This document shows, in pieces, positions 41,844-51,374 of a stretch of DNA of 64,000 bases. The translations under genes and the position numbers were made by a program. Below the pieces are notes generated by a model, which was not told where the DNA came from, did no database searches, and was given only the letters and a program-made list of their open reading frames with translations. The stretch comes from Spirochaetales bacterium (lineage in GTDB: Bacteria; Spirochaetota; Spirochaetia; Sphaerochaetales; Sphaerochaetaceae). The stretch covers positions 106,758-170,757 of the forward strand of contig JAQYHB010000045.1 in assembly GCA_028722305.1 (NCBI GenBank), written 5' to 3'. Position 1 is the first letter of the stretch. Each line of letters opens with the position of its first letter.

Positions 41844-43325
41844 ATGAAAAACATTCTTGATGTTCAGAAACCCGTTGACCGCCCCGTCCGCGTCCTGCAA
41901 TACGGAGAAGGCAACTTCCTGAGGGCTTTCGTCGATTGGCACTTTGACATTCTCAACGAGAAGACCGGCTTCAACGGCAACATCGTCCTGGTGCAGCCTC
42001 TTGCCCGTGGCATGGGTGATTTCATCAACAACCAGAAAGGTCTGTACACCACCGTCCTTCGTGGCATGCAGGATGGCAAGCCGACGGTCGAGACCCGCAT
42101 CATCACCAGCGTCAAGGAGTGCCTGAACCCGTATGACGCCGAGCAGTACCAGAGGTATATGGCCTACGCCGACTTGGACACGCTTCGCTTCGTGATTTCC
42201 AACACGACTGAGGCCGGCATTTCCTACGCCGAAGGTTGCAAGCTGACCGACACGCCGCCCGCATCCTACCCTGCCAAGGCCTGCCAGTTCCTGTACCGCC
42301 GATTCAAGCACTTCGGTGGCGACCCGAAGAAGGGTCTGGTCTTCATCCCGTGCGAGCTGATCGAGGCCAACGGGGACAACCTGAAACGGATCATCCTCCA
42401 GTACGCCGCAGAGTGGAAGCTCGAGGAGTCTTTCGTGAAGTGGATCGAGGAGTCCTGTGACTTCTGCTGCACCCTCGTCGACCGCATCGTCCCGGGCTAT
42501 CCGAGAGCCGAAGCCGACCAGATCTGCGAGAAGCTCGGATACAAGGACAACCTGCTCGACTCCGCCGAGATCTTCCACCTGTGGGTCATCGAGTGCCACA
42601 AGGCGCCGCACAGCTACGAGAACGAGCTACCCTTCAACAAAGCCGGCCTGAAGGTGGTCTGGACCGATGACCAGAGCTTCTACCGCACCCGCAAGGTCCG
42701 CATCCTGAACGGCACCCATACCATGTTCGTCCCCTCCAGCTACCTTGCCGGCCAGGACATCGTCCGTGACTGCATCGAGAACCCGATCCTGATCAAGTTC
42801 ATCCGCAAGGGCCTGTTCGACGAGATCATCCCCTCGATGGATGGCGACACCAACATGCTGAAGGAGTACGCCGAGGACGTACTCGCACGCTTCGACAACC
42901 CGTTTGTCGACCATATGCTGCTCTCCATCACGCTGAACAGCACCAGCAAGTTCAAGACCCGTGACCTTCCCTCCGTGCTTGGCTACGAGAAGAAGTTCGG
43001 CAAGGCTCCGGCCGTGCTCTCCTTCTCCATCGCCGGCCTGATCGCTTTCTACAATGGCAAGGACGTCCACGACAGGCAGATGACCGGCATGCGCGACGGC
43101 AAGCCTTACTCGATCCAGGATGACGAAAGCGCCCTCCATTTCTTCGAGGACCTCTACAAGAAGACCAGCGACCCGAAGGCGCTTGCCCATGAGACGCTGG
43201 CCCACACAGCCTTCTGGGGACAGGACCTGACCAGGCTCGCCGGTCTGGAAGAGGCGGTTGCGTCGAGCCTTGACGCCATCCAGAAGAAAGGCATGAAGCA
43301 GGCGATTGCCGATTTGGTGAAGTAA
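41844..43325 (+). CDS. uxaB: Tagaturonate reductase (altronate oxidoreductase)
   Basis: 493 residues. It reduces D-tagaturonate to D-altronate with NADH, second step of galacturonate catabolism. It is a mannitol dehydrogenase-like protein: VLQYGEGNFLRAFVDWH near the N-terminus is the modified Rossmann motif, FVISNTTEAGI and the KVRILNGTHTM segment (Lys and Asn/His active-site region) follow. Start at 41844: AGGAG is eight bases upstream; the ATG at 41838 is too close to it. First gene of uxaB-uxaA-uxaC-iclR. Fructuronate reductase is the close alternative, but the altronate dehydratase next door decides. Confidence 0.93.
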   Translation: MKNILDVQKPVDRPVRVLQYGEGNFLRAFVDWHFDILNEKTGFNGNIVLVQPLARGMGDFINNQKGLYTTVLRGMQDGKPTVETRIITSVKECLNPYDAEQYQRYMAYADLDTLRFVISNTTEAGISYAEGCKLTDTPPASYPAKACQFLYRRFKHFGGDPKKGLVFIPCELIEANGDNLKRIILQYAAEWKLEESFVKWIEESCDFCCTLVDRIVPGYPRAEADQICEKLGYKDNLLDSAEIFHLWVIECHKAPHSYENELPFNKAGLKVVWTDDQSFYRTRKVRILNGTHTMFVPSSYLAGQDIVRDCIENPILIKFIRKGLFDEIIPSMDGDTNMLKEYAEDVLARFDNPFVDHMLLSITLNSTSKFKTRDLPSVLGYEKKFGKAPAVLSFSIAGLIAFYNGKDVHDRQMTGMRDGKPYSIQDDESALHFFEDLYKKTSDPKALAHETLAHTAFWGQDLTRLAGLEEAVASSLDAIQKKGMKQAIADLVK

Positions 43326-43328
43326 GCG

Positions 43329-44840
43329 ATGGCAAACAAACTCCTGAGAATTTCTCCTCTGGACAGCGTCGCTGTCGCCATCCAGCCGGTGGCCAAGGGC
43401 GAGACACTCAGCGTCGGTGGCGTGACCGTCACCGCGCTGGAGGATATTCCCGCCGGGCACAAGATCGCCCTCAAGGACATTCGCGAGGGAGAACCCGTCA
43501 TCAAGTACGGATACCAGATTGGAGCTGCCAAGCATGAGATCAGGCAGGGCGAGCATGTCCATACGGACAACCTGCACACCCTGCTCTCAGAGCAGGCAGC
43601 CTACACCTACCATCCGGAAATCGCGGAAGGCTTCAAGGAGAAGGCGGCGAAGCTGGCCGACTCCTACAAGGGGAAAGTGCCCTCCATCAAGGCCTATGTC
43701 CGTTCCGACGGACGCATCGGCATCCGCAACGAGCTGTGGATCGTGCCCACCGTCGGATGTGTCAACCGTATCGGCATGAAGCTGGTCGACTGGGCGGAGA
43801 AGAACCTGAAGGTCGACGGCGTCCATATCTGGAGCCACCCCTACGGTTGCTCCCAGCTGGGCGAAGACCATCAGGCTACCCGCACCATCCTCGCCGACCT
43901 GGTCCACCATCCCAACGCCGGTGGCGTCCTGGTCCTTTCGCTGGGCTGCGAGAACAATACCCCCGCATCCTTCCGGGAGCTGGTCGGCAAAGTCGATGAG
44001 AGCCGTGTGAAGTTCCTGGTCTGCCAGGACGTGGACGACGAGCTTGCTACGGGAAAGCGGTTGCTTGGCGAGATTGCCGGCGTCATGGCGGAAGACCAGC
44101 GTCAGGAAGTCCCGATGAGCAGGCTTACCGTGGGCTTCAAGTGCGGTGGATCCGACGGGCTTTCCGGCATTACCGCCAACCCGCTGGTAGGCCGTTTCTG
44201 CGACGCGCTTACCGCCATGGGCGGCACCGCCATCCTGACCGAGGTTCCGGAGATGTTCGGGGCAGAGCAGGTGCTGATGGACCGCGCCGATTCGAAGGAC
44301 ATCTTCGACAAGACGGTAGGCATGATCAACGGGTTCAAGGAGTATTTCGTCAAGCATGGACAAGTGGTCTACGAGAACCCCTCCCCTGGCAACAAGGCCG
44401 GTGGCATCACCACGCTCGAAGACAAGAGCCTCGGTTGCGTGCAGAAGGGCGGACAGGCGGTGGTCAAGGGAGTGCTTGCCTATGGGGAACGCGTCTCCAC
44501 TCCAGGTCTGAACCTGCTTACCGGACCGGGCAACGACATCGTCAGCACTACTGCCCTGACAGCGGCGGGCTGTAACCTGATTCTGTTCACCACGGGACGC
44601 GGAACCCCGCTCGGAGCTCCGGTTCCGACCATGAAGGTCGCCACCAACACCCCGCTGGCAATCCATAAGGCCAACTGGATTGATTTCAATGCCGGCCGCC
44701 TGTTGGAGGAAGACGCGGATGTGGTCACCAGAGACTTGCTGAAATTGGTTGAGGAGTGTGCCAACGGCACATATCGCACGAAGAACGAGCAGAACGGATA
44801 CGCGGAGATCTCTCTGTTCAAAGATGGAGTCATTCTATGA
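43329..44840 (+). CDS. uxaA: Altronate dehydratase
   Basis: 503 residues, full length. It dehydrates D-altronate to 2-keto-3-deoxygluconate, with Fe or Mn. N-terminal SAF domain (about 1-95; EDIPAGHKIALKDIREG) and a large GalD-type domain with GRIGIRNELWIVPTVGCVN, YGCSQLGEDH and LGCENNT. The last part VATNTPLAIHKANWIDFNAG is typical of UxaA. It starts three bases after uxaB; its stop overlaps the uxaC start. Confidence 0.95.
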   Translation: MANKLLRISPLDSVAVAIQPVAKGETLSVGGVTVTALEDIPAGHKIALKDIREGEPVIKYGYQIGAAKHEIRQGEHVHTDNLHTLLSEQAAYTYHPEIAEGFKEKAAKLADSYKGKVPSIKAYVRSDGRIGIRNELWIVPTVGCVNRIGMKLVDWAEKNLKVDGVHIWSHPYGCSQLGEDHQATRTILADLVHHPNAGGVLVLSLGCENNTPASFRELVGKVDESRVKFLVCQDVDDELATGKRLLGEIAGVMAEDQRQEVPMSRLTVGFKCGGSDGLSGITANPLVGRFCDALTAMGGTAILTEVPEMFGAEQVLMDRADSKDIFDKTVGMINGFKEYFVKHGQVVYENPSPGNKAGGITTLEDKSLGCVQKGGQAVVKGVLAYGERVSTPGLNLLTGPGNDIVSTTALTAAGCNLILFTTGRGTPLGAPVPTMKVATNTPLAIHKANWIDFNAGRLLEEDADVVTRDLLKLVEECANGTYRTKNEQNGYAEISLFKDGVIL

Positions 44841-46243
44841 AGAAATTTATGGACGACAAGGATTTCATGCTGAACAACGACACGGCGAAAACCTTGTTCT
44901 TTGAGTACGCCAAGGATATGCCGATTTTCGACTATCACTGTCACTTGATTCCCCAGCAGATTGCTGAGAACAAGCGCTTTACCACCATCACCGACGCCTG
45001 GCTTGGCGGAGACCACTACAAGTGGAGACTGATGCGGGCCATGGGCTTCGACGAGAATCTGATTACCGGCGACGCCGATCCGTGGGACAAGTTCCAGGCT
45101 TGGGCCAAGACGATGGAGGAAGCCATCGGCAACCCGGTCCACCACTGGACCCACCTCGAGCTGAAACGCTACTTCGGCATCGACCTGCCGCTGAACACCA
45201 AGAACGCAAAAGCCATCTACGACGAGGCGAACGAGAAGTTCAAGAACGATCCCTCGCTGGATGTCTACGGCATCATGAGAAAGTTCAAGGTCTATGCGGT
45301 CGGTACGACCGATGATCCGGCGGACGACCTGAAGTACCACGCGATCATCCGCGAGCAGGGCAAGTGCCCGGCCAAGGTGATTCCCTCCTACCGTCCGGAC
45401 AAGGCTGTGCAGATCGAGAAACCTACCTTCGCCGACTATGTCCCCAAGCTTGCCCAAGCGGCCAACATGAAGATCAAGAACGCCGAGGATATGGTGGAGG
45501 CCTTGGTCAAGAGACTGGACTTCTTCGTCGAGATGGGCTGTCGCGCCAGCGACCATGCCCTGATCAGCGCTCCCCATACCTTCAAGAGCGTCAAGGAAGT
45601 CAACGCGATCTTCCAGAAGAAGATGGAGGGCGCGGAGCTGAACGCCGAGGAGATCGACGCCTACAAGACCTACGTCATGACCGAGCTCGCAAAAGCCTTG
45701 GCCAAACGTGGCATCGCCATGCAGCTGCACCTCAACTCGATCAGGGACCTGAACCAGCCGATGTTCGAGAAGCTGGGACCGGATACCGGTTATGACGCCA
45801 GCCACGACGTCAACCAAGCAGCCGACCTTGTCGCCTTCCTGAAGAACCTCTCCGCCAGCCACAGCGTCCCGAAGACCATCCTGTACAGCCTGAATCCTGG
45901 CGACTTCTATTCGCTCGCCACCATCATGGGCGCCTACCAGGGAGACATCCCGGGCAAGATGCAACTTGGATCCGCCTGGTGGTTCATTGACCATCGCGAC
46001 GGCATGGAGTATCAGATCAAGACGCTGGCCAACACCGGCATGCTCAGCCGCTTCGTCGGCATGCTGACCGACAGCCGCTCCTTCCTCTCCTATTCCCGCC
46101 ACGAGTACTTCAGGAGAATACTCTGCAACGTGGTAGGAACCTGGATCGAGAATGGCGAGTTCCCGGCTGACATGGACTTGGTGGGCGGCATGATGAAGGA
46201 CATCAGCTTCAACAACGCCAAGCGGTACTTCGAGGGAAACTAA
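44837..46243 (+). CDS. uxaC: Uronate isomerase (glucuronate/galacturonate)
   Basis: 468 residues. It interconverts D-glucuronate/D-fructuronate and D-galacturonate/D-tagaturonate in an amidohydrolase-like barrel; FDYHCHLIPQQIAENK carries the HxH metal motif, and TDSRSFLSYSRHEYFRRILC is the conserved C-terminal part. The ATG at 44837 overlaps the uxaA stop as ATGA; a longer frame inside uxaA is rejected. Its stop overlaps the ATG of the IclR gene (TAATG), so all four genes are coupled. Confidence 0.96.
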   Translation: MKKFMDDKDFMLNNDTAKTLFFEYAKDMPIFDYHCHLIPQQIAENKRFTTITDAWLGGDHYKWRLMRAMGFDENLITGDADPWDKFQAWAKTMEEAIGNPVHHWTHLELKRYFGIDLPLNTKNAKAIYDEANEKFKNDPSLDVYGIMRKFKVYAVGTTDDPADDLKYHAIIREQGKCPAKVIPSYRPDKAVQIEKPTFADYVPKLAQAANMKIKNAEDMVEALVKRLDFFVEMGCRASDHALISAPHTFKSVKEVNAIFQKKMEGAELNAEEIDAYKTYVMTELAKALAKRGIAMQLHLNSIRDLNQPMFEKLGPDTGYDASHDVNQAADLVAFLKNLSASHSVPKTILYSLNPGDFYSLATIMGAYQGDIPGKMQLGSAWWFIDHRDGMEYQIKTLANTGMLSRFVGMLTDSRSFLSYSRHEYFRRILCNVVGTWIENGEFPADMDLVGGMMKDISFNNAKRYFEGN

Positions 46244-47013
46244 TGGTCGAGAACGAGAAGCAGCAGACAAGCGGAGTCGTACGTACTATCGCTATCCTTG
46301 AGGCCTTGGCCCACCTGCCAAGGACGAATCTGGAGCAGTTGTCCCGTCAGACCGGCTTGCCCAAGGCGACGTTGCTTCGGTTCTTGAACACGCTGATCGG
46401 CCTGGGTTACGTGAACCGTGACTCGGCCGACCAGTACAATCTGACCTTGAAGATGTTCTCGGTAGGTTCCCACTCCCTGGAGCATCTCGACCTGATGGAT
46501 AGCGCGAGCCCTGTCGCCCAGCGGCTCTGCGACACCTTCGGCGAGACGGTCCACATGGGAATCCTGGACGACTACCATGCGGTCTATGTCATGAAGAAGG
46601 AGTCCTCCTATACCATCCGCATGTACAGCCGGGTCGGCAAATCGATTCCGCTGTACTGCACAGGAATCGGCAAGATCCTGCTCGCCGGCATGAACAGCAA
46701 GGAAGTTGAAGCCTATCTGCAGATTGTCAAGCTCAAGCCTTACACCCCAAAGACCATCCGCACGATCGACGCCCTGAGGGCGGAAATCCAGCAGGTCAAG
46801 CGGCAGGGTTGGGCATGCGACAACGAGGAGCATGAGATGGGCACGTTCTGCATCGCGGCGCCAATCCGGGATTACTCCGGCCACGTCGTGGCGGCTATGA
46901 GCGTGTCATGGCCCCTCTTCCGCTTCGACATGAACGAGCGGGAGAAATACACCAAAACCATCATGGACGAGTGTATGAGCCTATCCAAGCAACTCGGCTA
47001 CGAGCAAGGCTGA
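46243..47013 (+). CDS. IclR-family transcriptional regulator (KdgR-like)
   Basis: 256 residues. N-terminal winged helix at about 10-75 (TNLEQLSRQTGLPKATLLRFLNTLIGLGYV) and an IclR effector domain (about 90-250) with GETVHMGILDD, SRVGKSIPLYCTGIGKILLA and a C-terminal FCIAAPIRDYSGHVVAAMSVS. The operon position and the KdgR-type palindromes at the uxa and eda/kdgK promoters suggest it is the uronate repressor, probably relieved by 2-keto-3-deoxygluconate; the last point comes from the enterobacterial KdgR precedent. Confidence 0.88.
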   Translation: MVENEKQQTSGVVRTIAILEALAHLPRTNLEQLSRQTGLPKATLLRFLNTLIGLGYVNRDSADQYNLTLKMFSVGSHSLEHLDLMDSASPVAQRLCDTFGETVHMGILDDYHAVYVMKKESSYTIRMYSRVGKSIPLYCTGIGKILLAGMNSKEVEAYLQIVKLKPYTPKTIRTIDALRAEIQQVKRQGWACDNEEHEMGTFCIAAPIRDYSGHVVAAMSVSWPLFRFDMNEREKYTKTIMDECMSLSKQLGYEQG

Positions 47014-47038
47014 CCGAAGCAGACTGGGGATACAAGCA

Positions 47039-47069
47039 GGGGAGCCAAGTTGTCTTGACTCCCCCTTTT
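47039..47069 (+). terminator. Terminator of the uxa operon
   Basis: GGGGAG, C, CAAG, four-base loop, CTTG, A, CTCCCC, then CTTTTC. The stem has about ten pairs and one internal mismatch. Confidence 0.85.
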
Positions 47070-47085
47070 CATACCCGTATGTCCA

Positions 47086-48123
47086 TTACTCGTGGCAGTG
47101 GCAATGCCCGTCCTCATGGTCGTGGTGGCACCCGCAACCTTCTCCCTCATGGTCATGGCAGTGACAATGGCCGCCATCAAGGTCGTGGTGGCAGTGGCGG
47201 CCCTCCTCCCCTTGCCGCATCATGTCGGCCATGACGTGGACGTAGCCCTCGCTGACCGCATCCATCTCAGGGTCAGCGCCTCTGTCCAGGGCAATCTTGC
47301 AGCCAAGGACACGGGCCACCTCCTGGTACAGGTAGTAGGCCCGCTCGTCCCTGCATACCATCGCTCCTGGAACTCCATCATGGGCACAGTAAGAGATGAA
47401 ATGGTCGACGAAGCTGGTATGCTCCTTGTCGAAATCATCCACCATGAAGGCGTTGATTGGAGTTTTCTTCGTGACGTCGTACAAAAGTTGTGCCATGGGA
47501 TATTTCGGTCCAAGCGGAAGCGGGCAAACGAAGGTACTCACCTTCACCAAGGTATCCGGCTGGCGTTTCTGGACAAGCTTGCCGACTACGTCCCCGTCCC
47601 GAAGCGTCGCGACAGCCCAGTCGGTGGATAAATCAAGCTTGGATGCCTCGCAGAACCCCACCTTTCCGTCCAGCGACACCCTTGGAGCCCAGTTCTCCCC
47701 TTCGCCTGCAAGTTGGTTTGTCTCGCACCACGCGGCCTTGGTGGGATACTGGTCGAAGACCTGCTTGGCGGCAAGGAGCGCGCGGCAGATGTCGTCCGCC
47801 TGGGCAGTATCCGCAAGTGGCTGGGGGTCCTGCAACGGGTACTTGCGCAAGACCCCTACTTCATCGCCGAAACTGATGATCATCAGGTCCTGGATAATCT
47901 TCTCGTTGAACTGCTCAAGGGGGGAAGAGTCGGCTCTCGCTCCCTGGTAACTGCGGACAAAGCTGCCGAATCCATTCAGGCCCGGATAGGCAAGGAGCAT
48001 GTCCTCCAGACAGTAGCAGTAATACTCCTCTCCGTGGGTCTCGACGAGCACAAAGTCCCACGACGCGAGCTGCGTCAACAGGCCGCTCTCTTTCAACGCC
48101 TTCGCATCAGTTGCAAAACTCAT
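47086..48123 (-). CDS. Protein of unknown function with a His/Cys-rich metal-binding tail
   Basis: 345 residues, cytosolic. The body (1-305) has no motif I can name; it resembles conserved hypothetical proteins that record short amino-acid-rich domains with many aromatic residues (WDFVLVETHGEEYYCYCLED). The last 38 residues contain about 14 His and 7 Cys in HCHCHDHEG-like runs, which should bind Ni, Zn or Cu, as in metal-storage tails of SlyD. The start is the ATG at 48123; a longer frame overlaps the end of glmS. Upstream ribosome site weak. Its 3' end faces the uxa operon terminator. Confidence 0.65.
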   Translation of the reverse strand: MSFATDAKALKESGLLTQLASWDFVLVETHGEEYYCYCLEDMLLAYPGLNGFGSFVRSYQGARADSSPLEQFNEKIIQDLMIISFGDEVGVLRKYPLQDPQPLADTAQADDICRALLAAKQVFDQYPTKAAWCETNQLAGEGENWAPRVSLDGKVGFCEASKLDLSTDWAVATLRDGDVVGKLVQKRQPDTLVKVSTFVCPLPLGPKYPMAQLLYDVTKKTPINAFMVDDFDKEHTSFVDHFISYCAHDGVPGAMVCRDERAYYLYQEVARVLGCKIALDRGADPEMDAVSEGYVHVMADMMRQGEEGRHCHHDLDGGHCHCHDHEGEGCGCHHDHEDGHCHCHE

Positions 48124-48176
48124 GTATCGATGATACCCGCCGAGGGGACAAAGAAGCAAGCGGGAACCACCATCTC

Positions 48177-50060
48177 TCACTCCACGGTGACGCTCTTCGC
48201 GAGGTTCCGTGGCTTGTCGACGTCCAGCCCCATCGCCACCGAAGTGTAGTAGCCAAGCAGCTGCAGAGGGATGACCGCCAGGCTGCCCACAAAGTGTTCG
48301 CCCACCTTGGGGATATAGACGACAAAGTCGGCCGAATCCTCCACGTCGTACTTGCCATATTCGGTAATCCCCATCAAATAGGCTCCCCTGCTCTTGCACT
48401 CGACCATGTTGCTCAAAGTCTTCTCGTAGAGGTCGCTCTGGGAAAGGGAGCCGATGACCAGCGTGCCGTTCTCGATCAGGCTGATCGTACCATGCTTCAT
48501 CTCACCGGCGGCATAGGCTTCTGAATGGATGTAGGAAACTTCCTTCATCTTCAAGCTTCCTTCCAGGCAGATGGCGTAGTCGATGCCCCGGCCGATGAAG
48601 AAGATATCATGGGCGCTGGCAAACTTGGTGGCGAACCACTGGATCCGTTCCTTGTCCTCCAGGATCTTGCCGATTTTTCCGGGGATGGTGAGCAGCTCGT
48701 CAATGGCGTGCTGGTAGTAGCCAGCTTCCGCCAAGGTGTTCCGCACCCTGCCGAATTCCAAGGAAAGCAGGAAGCCGCAGACCAGCTGGCAGCTATAGGC
48801 CTTGGTTGTGGCCACGGAAATCTCGGGACCCGCGTGGGTATACATGACGAAATCGGCCTCGCGGGCAATCGAGGAGCCGACAACGTTGACAATCGCCAGG
48901 GTCTTTATCCCTTTCTCCTTGGCAAGACGAAGCGCCGCCAAGGAATCGGCGGTCTCTCCGGACTGGGAGATGACCACCACAAGTCCGTCCGGGTCCAGCT
49001 TGTTTTTCCGGTACCGGAATTCGGAGGAGAACTCGCACCTCACCGGCAGGTCGGTGAATTCCTCCATGACGTACTGGACTTCCATGCCCACATGCCAGGC
49101 CGAGCCACAAGCGACAAAATAGACCTGGGACAGGGCATGAATCAGGTCATCGGTCAACCCTATGCCGGAAAGGTCGATCCGCCGTTTCTTGCCTTCGCCG
49201 GTGATATAAGTGCGGAGCGTGTCCCCTACCACCTTCGGCTGCTCATGGATTTCCTTCAGCATGAAGTGGGGGTATCCCCCCTTCTCCGCAGCCTCGGCGT
49301 CCATCTCGATATGGGTCGGTTCCTTGGCCACCGTATCACCGTCGAGGTTATAGAAAGCAAGTTCATTGGCGGTGACCCGGGCCATCTCCAGGTTCTGCAA
49401 ATAGTAGACATCCCGGGTGTGCTTGATCACGGCAGGGACGTCCGATGCGATGAAATGCTCGTCCTTACCGGCCCCGATGATCAGGGGGCTGTCCTTCCGG
49501 GCGACGTATATCTCGTCAGGGAAGTCGGCGAACATCACCGCCAAGGCGTAGGAACCACGGACGCGCACCATGGTTTTCGCCAAGGCGTCAATCGGCCCCA
49601 TCTTGTATTTCTTGTAGTAGTAGTCCACCAGCTTGATCAGCACTTCCGTGTCGGTATCCGAGTAGAAGCGATAGTCGTGACGCAGCAGCTTCTCCTTCAG
49701 TTCCTGATAGTTCTCAATGATGCCGTTATGGACGCCCACCACCTCGGAATCGACCGGGCAGGCACCGGATTCCATGTTGCTGGACGAGATGTGGGGATGG
49801 GCGTTGGTCAGGTTGGGCTCCCCATGAGTGGCCCAGCGGGTATGCCCGATGCCGCAGGAGCCAAAGAGCGTCTTGCCCCCGTCCACCTTGTTGGAGAGGT
49901 TGACCAGCTTGCCGACCGCCTTGACCACGACTGCCGGCCTCGTTCCGTCCCGGACCGCCAGACCCGCTGAGTCGTATCCTCGATATTCAAGCTTCGACAA
50001 TCCCTCCAAGAGCAAGGGAGCAGCCTGCCGATGACCGACATATCCGACAATTCCGCACAT
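48177..50060 (-). CDS. glmS: Glutamine--fructose-6-phosphate aminotransferase (isomerizing)
   Basis: 627 residues. It makes glucosamine 6-phosphate for peptidoglycan and lipopolysaccharide. Cys nucleophile at position 2 (MCGIVGYVG); the class II glutaminase domain reaches to about 240, then two SIS domains with ISQSGETADSLAALRLAKEKG and the C-terminal NLAKSVTVE end. Full length. The ribosome site is weak (AAAGGA region); no glmS ribozyme was recognised in the 140 bases upstream. It lies 53 bases upstream of the His-rich protein. Confidence 0.97.
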   Translation of the reverse strand: MCGIVGYVGHRQAAPLLLEGLSKLEYRGYDSAGLAVRDGTRPAVVVKAVGKLVNLSNKVDGGKTLFGSCGIGHTRWATHGEPNLTNAHPHISSSNMESGACPVDSEVVGVHNGIIENYQELKEKLLRHDYRFYSDTDTEVLIKLVDYYYKKYKMGPIDALAKTMVRVRGSYALAVMFADFPDEIYVARKDSPLIIGAGKDEHFIASDVPAVIKHTRDVYYLQNLEMARVTANELAFYNLDGDTVAKEPTHIEMDAEAAEKGGYPHFMLKEIHEQPKVVGDTLRTYITGEGKKRRIDLSGIGLTDDLIHALSQVYFVACGSAWHVGMEVQYVMEEFTDLPVRCEFSSEFRYRKNKLDPDGLVVVISQSGETADSLAALRLAKEKGIKTLAIVNVVGSSIAREADFVMYTHAGPEISVATTKAYSCQLVCGFLLSLEFGRVRNTLAEAGYYQHAIDELLTIPGKIGKILEDKERIQWFATKFASAHDIFFIGRGIDYAICLEGSLKMKEVSYIHSEAYAAGEMKHGTISLIENGTLVIGSLSQSDLYEKTLSNMVECKSRGAYLMGITEYGKYDVEDSADFVVYIPKVGEHFVGSLAVIPLQLLGYYTSVAMGLDVDKPRNLAKSVTVE

Positions 50061-50146
50061 CGTTGCAATCCTTTTTTCTCTAGTTTATGCCACCAGAGAA
50101 TGCCAATTGTCTAGCTATTTCATGCAGAAAATTGATTTTTCATGGA

Positions 50147-50180
50147 ATAAAAAATCCCGGAGCTCACAGAGAACTCCGGG
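50147..50180 (-). terminator. Terminator of kdgK
   Basis: On the minus strand CCCGGAGTTC, five-base loop, GAGCTCCGGG, then ATTTTTTATT. It begins 23 bases after the kdgK stop and is among the clearest terminators in the window. Confidence 0.92.
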
Positions 50181-50203
50181 AATCGCAGAGCAAAATGCCT
50201 CGG

Positions 50204-51238
50204 TTAGCGCTGGACTCTTCCGCTGCCGTCACCCTTTGCCAAGGCTTCGACTTCCTTCAGAGTGGAGAGGTTCAGGTCTCCGTCGATGCTGTGCTTCAGG
50301 CAGGAAGAAGCGACGGCGAAGTTGATCGCGTACTGCTCGTCATCCTTGTAAGTGGACAGAGCGTAGATGATGCCGGCAGCAAAGCTGTCGCCACCACCGA
50401 CACGGTCGATGATGTCATGCATCTCATAGTGGCGGGAAACGTAGAAACCGGTCTTGCCGGAGAGCGCGGCGCTCCAGCCGTTGAAGTCGGCGCTGTGGCT
50501 CTCGCGGAGCGTGACGGCGACGATCTTGACGTTGGGGAACTGCTTCTTGACCTCGGCAGTCAGCTCTTTGTAGACGTCGGTATCCAGCTTGCCACTGGTG
50601 ACGTCGACCTTGGCCTCGATGCCCAGGCACTTCTGGATGTCCTCCTCGTTGGCGATGACGACATCGGCATACTTGGTCAGCTCTCTCATGACCTCGGGAG
50701 CGGTCTTGCCATACTTCCAGAGCTTCTTGCGGAAGTTCAGGTCGATGGAGACGGTGGCGCCTGCCTTCTTGGCTGCCTGCATGGCGGCAAGGGCGGCATC
50801 AGCGGCTTCCTGGCTGACAGCCGGGGTGATGCCGGTGACGTGGAACCACTCGGCGTCCTTCATGATGGAAGCGAAATCGTAGTCAGAGGCTTTCGCATCA
50901 GCGAAGGCACTGTGGGCACGGTCATAGACGACAAGGCTCGGTCTCTGCATGGCGCCAGTCTCCAGGTAGTAGATGCCAAGACGGGAACCGGAAACCTTGT
51001 TGATGGCGCTCACGTCGACGCCATACTTGCGGATCTCGCGCAGGCAGCTCTCGCCGATAGCGTTGTCGGGAAGAGAGGTGACGAACTGGGCGTCCTTGCC
51101 AAGGATGGCGAGGGAGACAGCGACATTGCACTCGCCACCGCCGAAAGTGGCCTCGAGAGACGGGGACTGGAAGAAGCGCTCGTGGCGCGGGGACTTCAGT
51201 CTGAGCATGACTTCACCGAACGTGACAAATTTACCCAT
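50204..51238 (-). CDS. kdgK: 2-keto-3-deoxygluconate kinase (PfkB family)
   Basis: 344 residues. It phosphorylates KDG, the product of UxaA, to KDPG with ATP. PfkB features: [16 protein letters not shown] near residue 35 and the C-terminal [17 protein letters not shown] with the catalytic Asp and anion hole. [13 protein letters not shown] and DRAHSAF fit the KDGK subgroup. ATG at 51238 after GGAGGA. Its promoter is in the 136-base divergent region shared with eda. Confidence 0.93.
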   Translation of the reverse strand: MGKFVTFGEVMLRLKSPRHERFFQSPSLEATFGGGECNVAVSLAILGKDAQFVTSLPDNAIGESCLREIRKYGVDVSAINKVSGSRLGIYYLETGAMQRPSLVVYDRAHSAFADAKASDYDFASIMKDAEWFHVTGITPAVSQEAADAALAAMQAAKKAGATVSIDLNFRKKLWKYGKTAPEVMRELTKYADVVIANEEDIQKCLGIEAKVDVTSGKLDTDVYKELTAEVKKQFPNVKIVAVTLRESHSADFNGWSAALSGKTGFYVSRHYEMHDIIDRVGGGDSFAAGIIYALSTYKDDEQYAINFAVASSCLKHSIDGDLNLSTLKEVEALAKGDGSGRVQR

Positions 51239-51298
51239 AGTAATATCCTCCGAAAATTTCATGATATCGATAAACAGACACAATACTTGCGCTCAATC

Positions 51299-51327
51299 AT
51301 ACTAAGGTGTATTCTGTTAGCTGTCAA
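51299..51327 (-). promoter_or_regulatory. kdgK promoter
   Basis: On the minus strand TTGACA (plus 51327-51322), 17 bases, TAGTAT (plus 51304-51299). The -35 is perfect. The KdgR-like operator lies just upstream. Confidence 0.55.
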
Positions 51328-51331
51328 TATT

Positions 51332-51346
51332 TGGAACATTGTTTCA
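51332..51346. promoter_or_regulatory. KdgR-like operator between kdgK and eda
   Basis: TGGAACATTGTTTCA differs at one base from the enterobacterial KdgR core TGAAACATTGTTTCA and at few from the uxa site TGAAATATAGTTTCA. It lies between the divergent kdgK and eda starts and can serve both. Confidence 0.65.
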
Positions 51347-51374
51347 ATTTCCATGTAACACAAGGAGTTTTGCT

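Noticed and set aside
50061..50203. glmS ribozyme upstream of glmS
   Set aside because: Only about 140 bases are available, and they contain the kdgK terminator; no ribozyme core was recognised.
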